This document shows positions 44,895 through 53,116 of a stretch of DNA of 64,000 nt, one piece after another. The position numbers were made by a program, and so were the translations under genes. Positions within the stretch are counted from its first letter, which is position 1. The number at the start of each line of letters is the position of its first letter. The notes under the pieces were generated by a model that searched no databases, was not told the origin of the DNA, and worked only from the letters and a program-made list of their open reading frames with translations. Source of the stretch: Natribaculum luteum (GTDB taxonomy: Archaea > Halobacteriota > Halobacteria > Halobacteriales > Natrialbaceae); contig NZ_CP095398.1 in the NCBI RefSeq assembly GCF_023008545.1, positions 558,001 to 622,000 of the forward strand. Direction: 5' to 3'.

Positions 44895-44999
44895 CTACAC
44901 GTCGTCGACGTTGGCCCGCAGATCGACGACGCGCTCGCGGATCGCCTCGAGGTCGCCGGACTCGCGTTTGGAATCGACGTGTGAGTACATCAGTCCCAT
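44895..44999 (-). CDS. Short ORF or C-terminal remnant (34 residues)
   Basis: Reads MGLMYSHVDSKRESGDLEAI then RERVVDLRANVDDV and stops at 44895. The composition is protein-like and acidic at the end, unlike random frames, but it lacks an upstream body; it is either a very small gene or the last piece of a lost one. The stop lies two bases from the end of the convergent membrane gene. Confidence 0.4.
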   Translation of the reverse strand: MGLMYSHVDSKRESGDLEAIRERVVDLRANVDDV

Positions 45000-45159
45000 C
45001 CGATGAGTGGACAGACGGTATCCCCGACTCTCCAGCCCTGTTTCGCTTGAATCTTTTGCTGGGCTTGGTTTGGTACTTTGTTCGCAGTCCGAGCAACTCT
45101 CGGTTGGGCCTGGTTGACCGAATGTTTAAGTCATTATCGCAGTAATCATTATCCAGAGT

Positions 45160-46551
45160 ATGACCTTCTACGACCGGGAGGCGGAACTCGATACCCTCAC
45201 CGCCGCGGTGGAGTCCCCCGGTGCGGACTTCATCGTTGTTTACGGCCGACGTCGAGTCGGGAAGACGGAGCTCCTCAAAGAATTCTGTGCCAATCGCCCC
45301 CACATATACTTCCTCGCCGCGCAGGAGGCCGAGCATAGACAGCGAGAGAAGTTCCTCAACCAGATCGCAGACCACTTCGACGAGCGCGTTCCGCGAATCG
45401 ACGGGTGGGACGAGGCGTTCGAATACCTCGGGGAGCAACTCCAGCGTGAGGATCTCGTCGTCGTCATCGACGAATTCCCATATCTCGTCGCAGAGAACGA
45501 CTCACTCCCGTCGTACGTACAAGCGTTCGTCGACCAGGAACTCGATGGGACGGATTCGATGCTCGTACTTTGTGGGTCGAGCGTGAGTACGATGGAGTCA
45601 GAGATCCTGGGACACGAGAGCCCACTCTACGGGCGACGAACGGCACAACTCGACGTGACGCCGTTCTCGTTTCAACAGGCCCGAGAGGTCATCTCGTACG
45701 ACATCCAGGATGCGATTCGCTCGTATGCCGTCACGGGTGGCACCCCGATGTACCTCACGCTGTTCGACTACACACAGTCGCTCGCGGCGAATATTCAGTC
45801 GCACGTACTGTCACCGTCTGCAGTGCTGTATAACGAACCAGAGTTCCTCCTGCGAACCGAGCTCCGAAACCCGGCCCGGTATATGAGTATCCTCGAAGCG
45901 GTCGCGCTAGGCCATACGACACCGAACGAGATCTCCGGCGCAACGGGGATCGACTCGGGACCACTCTCGAAGTACCTACAGACACTTCGCCGACTCAGGC
46001 TCATCGAACGAGACGTTCCAGTCACGGCCTCGGGGAAGAAATCAAAGCGGTCACGGTACCGGGTGGCTGATGAGTTCCTTCGGTTCTGGTTTCGGTACGT
46101 CGAGCCGAATCGATCCAGTATCGAGGAAGCACCGGAGATCGTGTACGACGGGACGATTGAGCCGGACCTCCCAACGCACGTCGCAACCACGTTCGAAGAT
46201 GTGTGCCAAGAAGCCGTCTGGGAAGGGATTCGACGCGGCACGTTCGAGCCGTACTCAGAAGTCGGTCGCTGGTGGTACGGAGAAGAAGAGATCGATATCG
46301 TCGGGTTGGCACCGAATGACGACCGAGTCCTCCTCGCCGAATGTAAGTGGACGACGGATCCGATTGGGGAAGACCTCGTCGAAAGCCTACGAGCAAAGGC
46401 AGAGAACGTCCGATGGGGACCGCCGGATCGAGACGAGCAATTCGCCCTGTTCTCGAAAAACGGATTCGTCGACGGACTCGAAGCGCAACTCGACGACTCG
46501 TGGTCCCTGTTCAGCGTAGCGGACCTCGACGAGCTACTCACGCCGTCCTAA
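45160..46551 (+). CDS. Archaeal AAA ATPase with DUF234 nuclease-like domain
   Basis: A 463-residue protein. The N-terminal ATPase has Walker A VYGRRRVGKTELL and Walker B VVVIDEFPYL, with sensor-like LVLCGSSVSTMES. A winged helix follows (EISGATGIDSGPLSKYLQTLRRLRLIER), then the DUF234 domain with RVADEFLRFWFRYVEPN and a possible PD-(D/E)xK site (EEEIDIVGL...VLLAECKW). Proteins of this build are common in archaeal accessory regions and of unknown job. The frame keeps its own stop although an ISH1-like element inserted across it. A tttaagtc element at 45125 is a likely TATA box. Confidence 0.9.
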   Translation: MTFYDREAELDTLTAAVESPGADFIVVYGRRRVGKTELLKEFCANRPHIYFLAAQEAEHRQREKFLNQIADHFDERVPRIDGWDEAFEYLGEQLQREDLVVVIDEFPYLVAENDSLPSYVQAFVDQELDGTDSMLVLCGSSVSTMESEILGHESPLYGRRTAQLDVTPFSFQQAREVISYDIQDAIRSYAVTGGTPMYLTLFDYTQSLAANIQSHVLSPSAVLYNEPEFLLRTELRNPARYMSILEAVALGHTTPNEISGATGIDSGPLSKYLQTLRRLRLIERDVPVTASGKKSKRSRYRVADEFLRFWFRYVEPNRSSIEEAPEIVYDGTIEPDLPTHVATTFEDVCQEAVWEGIRRGTFEPYSEVGRWWYGEEEIDIVGLAPNDDRVLLAECKWTTDPIGEDLVESLRAKAENVRWGPPDRDEQFALFSKNGFVDGLEAQLDDSWSLFSVADLDELLTPS

Positions 46552-46553
46552 GT

Positions 46554-47665
46554 TGCAGTGTTGAACGCAAGACAGCGCCGTCATAGAAATTTTGACATTC
46601 GCTTTTCCACCGGTAGCTACGCTCTATCGGTAGGTTCTGAGATCGGACGATTCGATTTCAGCCGACTTGTGCAGTGATCAAAACATCAGTTTCACAAGAT
46701 GCTGCACGAAGTGTGAGATGGACGATGGCGATGCCTCTCTCGAATACGTCCGGAGAAGAGGAGCAGGCGGCGAGCCTTAACTCGCCGCCTGCGCGAGGTT
46801 ATGGACGATGCACTTCCGTGTGAGCTCCCGGAACTGGCCATGCCAGCTCCGGGAGCGGAGCTCGTCGCCGTCGTCCTTCAGCATCGCAAATACGGTCTCA
46901 CTCATTGACCGTTGATTGTAGACTTCGTCGTCAATTCTGGCGTTGTGAGCCTTCTTGAGTGCGTTTTGCTCACAGTGTTTGATCACTGGTCGCGTTGACG
47001 CTTCACGGCAGGCCTCCCGGAGATTGCTCCATGAGTACATCTTGTCAGCCAGAAGTGCCTGCAGTTCTTCGGCGTTGCGCCGAAAGACCTGCAGCCCAAT
47101 GTGACCGTCATAGGCTTTCTTTGTGGTGAAATGAGCGTCCATGATAGCAAGTGACTCCGTATCGACGAGCAGCGTTGTCTTCATCGCATTGAACGAGTAG
47201 CCGACACGATTTCGGTAGTGCGAACTAGCCTGATCTCGCTGGAAGCCGCTGGCATCGATCGAGGCAGTTCCTGAGAGCCCCGCCTGCTCCGCTGACCGGC
47301 GGAGCAGGCGGCGCAACTCTTTCATCGGGAATTCTCCGTCCCACACGCTGAAAGACGTGTAATCAGGTGATTTCTCAAGGCCGAACACAGCAAGGATTCC
47401 CGGCATCTCGTTCAGATAGTCCTCGAACTGCCGGAGCGGCTTGTTGACTTCCTCTTTGAGCAAGAGCAACGCGATCTTCGTGGACTTGGCGTACCCGTCC
47501 GCGCCGTCCGGCGCGGCGGGTACGTCTGGTTCTTCTACGTGGGTCGTGGCGAACTCGTGAAACGTCTGTGCGAGGTTCCTGAGACGTCCCATATCGCCAG
47601 ACGGCGTCCAAATCCCCTGAAATCAGCGATACAATCCGCAGAGGGCGTCGGCGTTCAACAGAGCA
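46554..47665 (-). mobile_element. ISH1-like insertion sequence (IS5 family), 1112 bp
   Basis: Ends TGCAGTGTTGAACGC and, inverted, TGCTCTGTTGAACGC. Exact 8-base target duplication TCCTAAGT at 46546-46553 and 47666-47673. The duplicated bases include the TAA stop of the ATPase gene, so the insertion left that gene whole. It is a diverged relative of the element at 10422-11541. It separates the ATPase from a truncated Mrr-like gene. Confidence 0.92.
46777..47592 (-). CDS. IS5-family (ISH1-type) transposase
   Basis: A 271-residue DDE transposase, intact. ASIDASGFQRDQASSHY holds the first aspartate, ALLADKMYSWSNLREACREAS the second, SMSETVFAMLKDDGDELRSRSWHGQFRE the glutamate. Compared with the copy at 10514 the N-terminal third is much diverged while the C-terminus is nearly the same, so these are two different ISs of one family. 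Confidence 0.92.
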   Translation of the reverse strand: MGRLRNLAQTFHEFATTHVEEPDVPAAPDGADGYAKSTKIALLLLKEEVNKPLRQFEDYLNEMPGILAVFGLEKSPDYTSFSVWDGEFPMKELRRLLRRSAEQAGLSGTASIDASGFQRDQASSHYRNRVGYSFNAMKTTLLVDTESLAIMDAHFTTKKAYDGHIGLQVFRRNAEELQALLADKMYSWSNLREACREASTRPVIKHCEQNALKKAHNARIDDEVYNQRSMSETVFAMLKDDGDELRSRSWHGQFRELTRKCIVHNLAQAAS

Positions 47666-47738
47666 TCCTAAGTACTTCGGTACTAATCCAAGGGAACGTA
47701 TATACGGGACGGATAATCAACAAATAGAACATATCAAA

Positions 47739-47954
47739 ATGCCTGTTCTGGACGATCTCTCCGGGTTCGAGTTCGAGGACGTGATGGAAGATGTTTTCCG
47801 GAATCTTGGCTACGAGAACGTTCGACAAGCAGAACGGACGGCTGACGAGGGGCGCGACATCCTCATGGAGGAGGTCGTGGACGGGACTCGGAGAGGCATT
47901 GTCGTCGAAGTAACTCGCTCGTTCTGGAATGCGACGTGGAACGAACTCTTATAA
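47739..47954 (+). pseudogene. Mrr-type restriction endonuclease, truncated
   Basis: The first 57 residues (LSGFEFEDVMEDVFRNLGYE, RTADEGRDILMEE) match the N-terminal half of the Mrr_cat/restriction-endonuclease domain with its first acidic residue. The sequence leaves the family at GIVVE, exactly where the catalytic ECK motif should follow, and ends as VTRSFWNATWNELL. Without the lysine it cannot cut DNA. It probably belonged with the ATPase before the ISH1-like element came between them. Confidence 0.7.
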
Positions 47955-48044
47955 CTGGTGTCGGTGGATCGAGGAACACTCTCGACCTCACGCGTCCACC
48001 CCCTCGAGTCTGAGCCAGCGCAGTAGCAGTTCGATCCACGCCGG

Positions 48045-48242
48045 TCACTCCTCATCGCGGTTCCTGTATCCGTCGGCATCCAGGTCGAACAGCGGAACGG
48101 CGACGTCGTCGTTCACACCGAACACCCACCGTCGACCGTCCTCGAGACGGACGTCGACGCGTGCGTGGTCGTTCGGACTTACGGAGATTTCGACCTCGAC
48201 GAGCCGACCGGCCTCGAGGTCTCCGCTTCGCTTCAACCTCAC
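48045..48242 (-). CDS. Small acidic protein, possibly cut short by a nonsense codon
   Basis: A 65-residue beta-rich protein from a GTG at 48242 (VRLKRSGDLEAGRLVEVEIS). It stops at RNRDEE, but the same frame continues with PAWIELLLRWLRLEGVDA to another stop at 47988, which looks like a natural helical C-terminus. So a longer ancestral protein of about 85 residues may have gained a TGA. No family recognised. Confidence 0.5.
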   Translation of the reverse strand: MRLKRSGDLEAGRLVEVEISVSPNDHARVDVRLEDGRRWVFGVNDDVAVPLFDLDADGYRNRDEE

Positions 48243-48472
48243 AAGGGTTCGTCTGAAACTATTCTGTAGGAGCTCCGGAGACAGCTGACGTCTTCAGACA
48301 CGCCTGCACCAGAGTCACTCGAGTAAGACCGACGACGACCGATCGAGTGACGTACACACAAGTAGCCGTACCGAGCAAACCACCGCCTTCGTGCAGGGTT
48401 TCAGTGTGGCGTGAAGAGTGCAGTCCTTCTCAGGGCTTGTGAGTTGCCTGGGGACACCCTCGAGTGTGGACG
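48243..48472. other. Intergenic, nothing recognised
   Basis: About 230 bases, no convincing frame, repeat or promoter. Confidence 0.3.
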
Positions 48473-49345
48473 TCAGGTGTCCCCGGACTCGAACTCACCT
48501 GGAATCTCGGCGTCGTCCATCAGCAGGACTCGTCGTTCGGTGTACTCGAGGCCGTTCTTTCGTTGCCGCTTCTTTTTGACCGCGAGCCGGTTCTTCGAGA
48601 GCTCGAGCAAGGCGTCGATCGTCCGCGAGACGAGCTTCTTCGCGTAGGAATCGCTGACGCCCTGTTCTTGCCGACGGATCCAGTGTTTCAGGTCGCCGGC
48701 ACTGACGTACTCGCGAACGCCAGCGCTCCCTTTTCGCCAGGGGTTGTCACCAACCGTCGAGTCGACACGCGCCTTCCAGAGCTTCGCAGCGAGTCGTGAC
48801 GGCAGTGCGGACGTCGTTGCACGGAGCATCTCCTCGTCCATCCTGGCCAGTTGCTGGATGGGGAGGAGGTCGCCGTAGGCGAGCGCGACCCGACCGCCTC
48901 GCTCGAGTGGGTCCTCACTCTCTGGGAGTCGGAAGTAGCGCTGCCCGTCGTCTTTCCGGATGCGCTCGAGGCGGTCGTCGGGAACGTCGATCTCGTTTTC
49001 GTCGACGTGATCCGCGAGGAGATGTGCCCCCTTCTCGAGTTCGCGCGCCTGGAGTTCGCCGACGCGATCTTTGTTCGCGTCGAGTTTCTTCTCGTGGGCG
49101 TCCAGGCGCGCCTCCGTCTGTGTCCGGCACGTCTCGAGTTCGGCCTCGAGTTCGTCGACGCGGGCCTGGAGGCGCGCGTTCTCCTCGGTCGTCTCCTCGA
49201 GTTCGGCCTCGAGACGCTCGAGACGCTCGTCCCGGTTTTCGAGGGCGGTCTCGAGATCGGCGATACGTTCCTGGAGGGTCGTGAACTGGTCGCGAAGCTG
49301 GTCTGCGGTCGGCTGGGTCGAATCTGCAGTCGTGTCTGTTGGCAT
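48473..49345 (-). CDS. Coiled-coil protein of accessory-element type
   Basis: A 290-residue protein. Residues about 15-100 form a long heptad coiled coil rich in leucine and glutamate (RIADLETALENRDERLERLE). The second half is globular and basic: WRKGSAGVREYVSAGDLKHWIRRQEQGVSDSYAKKLVSRTIDALLELSKNRLAVKKKRQRKN, probably DNA-binding and helical. I recall similar proteins on haloarchaeal plasmids, but cannot name a family. The next upstream gene in the same orientation is also plasmid-like. Confidence 0.75.
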   Translation of the reverse strand: MPTDTTADSTQPTADQLRDQFTTLQERIADLETALENRDERLERLEAELEETTEENARLQARVDELEAELETCRTQTEARLDAHEKKLDANKDRVGELQARELEKGAHLLADHVDENEIDVPDDRLERIRKDDGQRYFRLPESEDPLERGGRVALAYGDLLPIQQLARMDEEMLRATTSALPSRLAAKLWKARVDSTVGDNPWRKGSAGVREYVSAGDLKHWIRRQEQGVSDSYAKKLVSRTIDALLELSKNRLAVKKKRQRKNGLEYTERRVLLMDDAEIPGEFESGDT

Positions 49346-49448
49346 GGGTCTGAATCTGGATCTGGAGTCGTCTGGCTGGCGAGCGTCGTAACTCGAGTCG
49401 GCGCAACGCTGAACGGGTGAGACGGCGGCCTTCGGGTCGATCGATTCC

Positions 49449-49516
49449 TCGAGGGTCCCGTCTCGAGGGTCTCGTCTCGAGGGTCTCGACTCGAGGGTCC
49501 CGTCTCGAGGCGAGGG
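49449..49516. repeat. 14-base tandem repeat, about 4.8 units
   Basis: Unit tcgagggtcccgtc / tcgagggtctcgtc repeated in register four times and a partial fifth, immediately downstream of the stop of the 49525 gene. It is non-coding. It may be a slippage tract or a binding array. Confidence 0.8.
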
Positions 49517-49524
49517 AGCCGGCG

Positions 49525-50571
49525 TTACCTTCGCTCCTCGCGGTCACCCCGTGACCTGCACTCTCGTTCGCCGGCGGTCGAGTCGGGCCCGAGATCCGTG
49601 GTGGCGTGGCGACCACGGTGGCTGCCCATCGGGAGCGTCGTGTCGTCGGTCACGTCCCGGTGCTCGTCCGGACGCTCGTCGCACTCGCCGTCTCGACCGA
49701 GGCGGGCGACGACGACCTCGGGACACCGGAGCACGACCGAAAGCGACTCGACTCGAGCGCGAATCTCGCGGAGGTGTCGCCGGGCGATTCGACGCTCGTC
49801 GGCTGTGAGCCCGTCGTCGGTCTCGAGCCACTCGAGGAGCGTCCCCGTCTGCTCGTCGATGGCTGCGAGGCGCGTACGGGGGCGGGGGTGGGCGGTCGTC
49901 CGCTCTGTATCGTCAGACTCGCACTCTCGCCCACCGTCGGTCACGACGCGTGGATCGTCGCCGGCGTCGACGAGCAGGATGTCGTCACCTTCGAGGTCGT
50001 ACACCCGGACGTCGTCGCCGGGGTCGACCTCGAGGGTCTCGAGGACGGCCGACCCGACGCAGACTCGAGCGCGGCGGTGGCGTCGGAGGACCCGGTAGCT
50101 GGCGATGGTCTCGGCGTCGGTCGTGCTGGCGCGGAGGGCGACGCCGTCCTCGTGGTCGATCGCGTGGACGCGGTGGGCTCGAGGCCACGCGCCGAGCCCG
50201 GCGGTCCCGATCGAGAGTCTGCGATCGTCACCGACGGTGTAGGTCGCGAGGTAGCCCTCCCCCGTCGGGACGACGTACCTCGAGTCGGTGCCGCCGTCGG
50301 CGAGGAGGATGCCGTCGTGTGCGAGGAGTTCGACGCCCTCGTCGTCGGGATGGGCGTGTGTGAGAGCGGAAGGATCAGGTGACTCGCGGTCGGACGAGTC
50401 TCCTGGACGAGGGGCAGGGGGTGTCCGCTCTCTCGTCCGTGCATCCGCGGTGTGACGCGGGTGCGTTTTCTGTGTGTCCTGGGGATCGTCTGGACGATCG
50501 TCGTGTCGATCGGGCGATGCTGTCGACTCGAGGACCCTATAGTTATGAGTCCAGAGGCTGTCTTTTCGCAT
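49525..50571 (-). CDS. Acidic hypothetical protein of accessory-element type
   Basis: A 348-residue protein from the ATG at 50571 (MRKDSLWTHNYRVLESTASP). The first 75 residues are disordered and rich in Asp, Arg and Pro. The middle is beta-rich, with two similar segments (GVELLAHDGILLADGGTDSRYVVP and VRVYDLEGDDILLVDAGDDP). A helical segment (LEWLETDDGLTADERRIARRHLREIRARVESL) and another disordered tail follow. No known domain is recognised. It shares orientation with the coiled-coil gene 180 bases downstream, so they may be one unit. Confidence 0.65.
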   Translation of the reverse strand: MRKDSLWTHNYRVLESTASPDRHDDRPDDPQDTQKTHPRHTADARTRERTPPAPRPGDSSDRESPDPSALTHAHPDDEGVELLAHDGILLADGGTDSRYVVPTGEGYLATYTVGDDRRLSIGTAGLGAWPRAHRVHAIDHEDGVALRASTTDAETIASYRVLRRHRRARVCVGSAVLETLEVDPGDDVRVYDLEGDDILLVDAGDDPRVVTDGGRECESDDTERTTAHPRPRTRLAAIDEQTGTLLEWLETDDGLTADERRIARRHLREIRARVESLSVVLRCPEVVVARLGRDGECDERPDEHRDVTDDTTLPMGSHRGRHATTDLGPDSTAGERECRSRGDREERR

Positions 50572-50779
50572 GGCTTCTGAAACCCCGTGCAGGGATTCGG
50601 AAGTCAAGCCTGGCGTGTGGAGGCACGCCGGGTAGCTTTCGTACCCTGATAGCTTGGCTTCCAATTCATCGTTGATACTCCCAGTAACATAATGTTTACT
50701 GCGAATTACTCAGTGACTGCTGGAGGTTGCGCAATAATTAAGGCTTTTCTGATAGTATCCCTACGCAATCGAGACTACT

Positions 50780-51079
50780 ATGAGTTCGACAGTGGACACA
50801 GGAAATACAATGCGACAGCCTGCGGATTGGATGGTTCCCAGTGACGACCGGATATTAGAGCTACTTCGAGAAGAGGGGAACCTGACACCGCAGGCTGTCG
50901 AAGATTTCGGAGGGCCTGTCGCAGGTCATGCAAGCGATCGTCTTCCAATGCTAGCTAAATACGGACTCGTCACAAAGATTTCTCGAGGTCTCTATCGGAT
51001 TACAGATGAAGGTGAAGCGTATCTAGATGAAGAACTTGATGCGAGCGAACTCGAGTCAATTGAAGATACTAAAGGGTGA
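50780..51079 (+). CDS. Winged-helix regulator (phiH1-repressor-like)
   Basis: A 99-residue protein starting MSSTVDTGNTMRQPADWMVP; a start at the internal ATG 50810 is also possible. DRILELLREEGNLTPQAVEDF and ASDRLPMLAKYGLVTKISRGLYRITDEGEAYLDEEL form the winged helix typical of haloarchaeal phage phiH1-like repressors, with the ADWM motif at the front. It lies just before the AT-rich membrane gene in the same direction and may control it. Its own DNA is less GC-rich than its neighbours. Confidence 0.85.
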   Translation: MSSTVDTGNTMRQPADWMVPSDDRILELLREEGNLTPQAVEDFGGPVAGHASDRLPMLAKYGLVTKISRGLYRITDEGEAYLDEELDASELESIEDTKG

Positions 51080-51239
51080 GGCAGCTGCTCACTGGAAATC
51101 TTTATTATCTATTCAACACCGTCACTGGCTTCGAACCAAGTTGTCGCGGGTTCAGATCTGTTGGCGACAGTTAATTAGGCGCGTAGTCATATTTGGTACG
51201 AAACAAATATAAAACATTGACTGAAATCTTAAGACAGGA

Positions 51240-52823
51240 TTGACTCGGAAATATAGTAAAATCGGATCTGTCCTATTACGTATCATCTCCTACATCCCTG
51301 GGTACATTTCAGTTCGGGCACTGGTGATTATAGCAGCAGTCTTCGAAGGGTTGCGGTTTACGGGATATCTGTTTACAGAACCAATCATCACGTCATTACT
51401 GAAGATTACTTCAGTTTACTTTATTAATAGTGGAATGGTCACAACATTAATTGGTCTATTCATAACCATATCAGTAATATTTAGTGTGGGAGTTAATATT
51501 TTTCCTCATAAGAGAACAGAGGAATTAACTATACTTGATATGGTTTGTATTATACAATCGCTTTTTGCAATTCCACTCATCCGACCAGTTATGACTGGAG
51601 GGAGTGTTATCTCCCCGGTGTTAATTTTGGTTATAATATTTGGTGTATATTGGATCTATTTCCATATTTTCACTCAGAAACGATTAGAGAAAAGATTAAT
51701 CAAATCAGTACTTTATTCCGCACTATCCCTTCTGTTAGCTGCTACTGTTGTTTTATTTGAAGGTCTGGCTGTTTGGCTAGCAATCATTGTAGTTTTTAGT
51801 ACTTTTTGGAACAAATTAAGATCAACTCAATATACCGGAGATTATCCAGTCATAGATGCGAATATTGAACAGGAAGTTTTTAACTTCGCATCCAAATCGA
51901 TAGATAATATAAAATACCTAACTACATTCTTGATGGTCCTGTGTGGGTTTAAAATAGCCATCACTCTGATTAGCGGCGATTTTATTTATTACCATAATCT
52001 CCTAACTCTATCAAGATATCTTATAAAAGGGCTTTTAATTCAGAAACAATATCTGATAGAAAGTATTATTTTATACATTTGGATTAGTCTGCCACAAATT
52101 ACATCGGCCATCTTGGGCGTTTATTCGCTGCAGTTTTGGATTGTTGAAATGCGGCGCTTGAATTATTACTATTCCAATAATGGAAAATCAGCTCATGTAT
52201 CTCTTCCACTTAATATGGCTCCAGTTCTCCCCGTTAGTTACATGGGATTTTGGATCGGGTTACAAATCCCCTCTGGCCCCTATAATCCATATCTTATAGT
52301 ACGGAAGCTGTATTCTACAACACAAATAATACAATTCGTTGAGGTATTTCTATGGTTGATTATTTCTATATTTCCAATACATGCAATTTATTGGCGGATA
52401 AAGCCCTTTGTAGATGAGTTCCGAGGAGGCAGATCTCGAATACGTAGAGAAAGGGACTCGGAATCATACAACTACAATTATATGGTATTCGGGTTTGTAA
52501 TCCAGATAGTAGTCGTAGTGCTTTTACAATTTTTCTACCCATCACAGCCATTCTCTATAATTTTTGGTAAACAGGGTAATCTGATCCTCCTGATTTTAGT
52601 TCCCCTTACAATATTATCCACCACCATTACTTCACTACTGTCAAAAAATATATTCTCGCCACTAATATTTTGGACACTCTCAATGATATTTCTTTATTAT
52701 TATTCAATCAGATTTGGCAACTCAATAGGAGCAGTTTTTGTTTTCCTGTCAGTCACGTTCATATCAATATATTCGCTAGATAAATACATTGATGAAGGAT
52801 GTATGACAAATACGCCAATGTAA
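51240..52823 (+). CDS. AT-rich polytopic membrane protein, unknown
   Basis: A 527-residue protein with roughly twelve hydrophobic segments over its full length and a basic cytoplasmic loop around residue 400 (FVDEFRGGRSRIRRERDSES). The only start giving the full frame is TTG at 51240; an alternative ATG is at 51435 or later. Codon use is strikingly AT-rich and Ile/Tyr/Asn-rich, unlike every neighbour, so it was acquired from elsewhere. No transporter signature is seen. It sits directly upstream of the McrB/McrC genes and downstream of a winged-helix regulator. Confidence 0.75.
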   Translation: MTRKYSKIGSVLLRIISYIPGYISVRALVIIAAVFEGLRFTGYLFTEPIITSLLKITSVYFINSGMVTTLIGLFITISVIFSVGVNIFPHKRTEELTILDMVCIIQSLFAIPLIRPVMTGGSVISPVLILVIIFGVYWIYFHIFTQKRLEKRLIKSVLYSALSLLLAATVVLFEGLAVWLAIIVVFSTFWNKLRSTQYTGDYPVIDANIEQEVFNFASKSIDNIKYLTTFLMVLCGFKIAITLISGDFIYYHNLLTLSRYLIKGLLIQKQYLIESIILYIWISLPQITSAILGVYSLQFWIVEMRRLNYYYSNNGKSAHVSLPLNMAPVLPVSYMGFWIGLQIPSGPYNPYLIVRKLYSTTQIIQFVEVFLWLIISIFPIHAIYWRIKPFVDEFRGGRSRIRRERDSESYNYNYMVFGFVIQIVVVVLLQFFYPSQPFSIIFGKQGNLILLILVPLTILSTTITSLLSKNIFSPLIFWTLSMIFLYYYSIRFGNSIGAVFVFLSVTFISIYSLDKYIDEGCMTNTPM

Positions 52824-53116
52824 TTTAGTACCCGAATTGCTCTCTGGGTTAATATACCCTAAATGTATTCTGTTGATTAGGGGGTACGGCGTCGGGAGGG
52901 GTGTGCTAAGGACACGTCCAAGTGATTGAACGGGAAATCTCAGAAATCACTCTTCGATTCTTCCAGCACACTATATATATATATATATATATATGCTCTG
53001 CTAACAATACCTCAAATAATAAATCACACTATATGGTTAAAACCAAATAATTCATCAGTGATTCTCAGATTCCTTAACAGGATTTATAGGAAGGTCCTGT
53101 GTCGTGTTACGGAATA
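52824..53116. other. AT-rich intergenic region with (TA)n tract
   Basis: About 290 bases between the AT-rich gene and the McrB gene. A run of about eleven TA pairs lies at 52972-52994. The final 30 bases before the McrB start contain no clear Shine-Dalgarno. No gene is seen. Confidence 0.6.

Noticed and set aside
49449-49516. 14-base repeats considered as a CRISPR array
   Set aside because: Units are directly adjacent with no spacers and no cas genes are present.
52972-52994. (TA)n tract as an origin or promoter
   Set aside because: Simple repeat in AT-rich DNA, no replication gene or origin-box repeats beside it.
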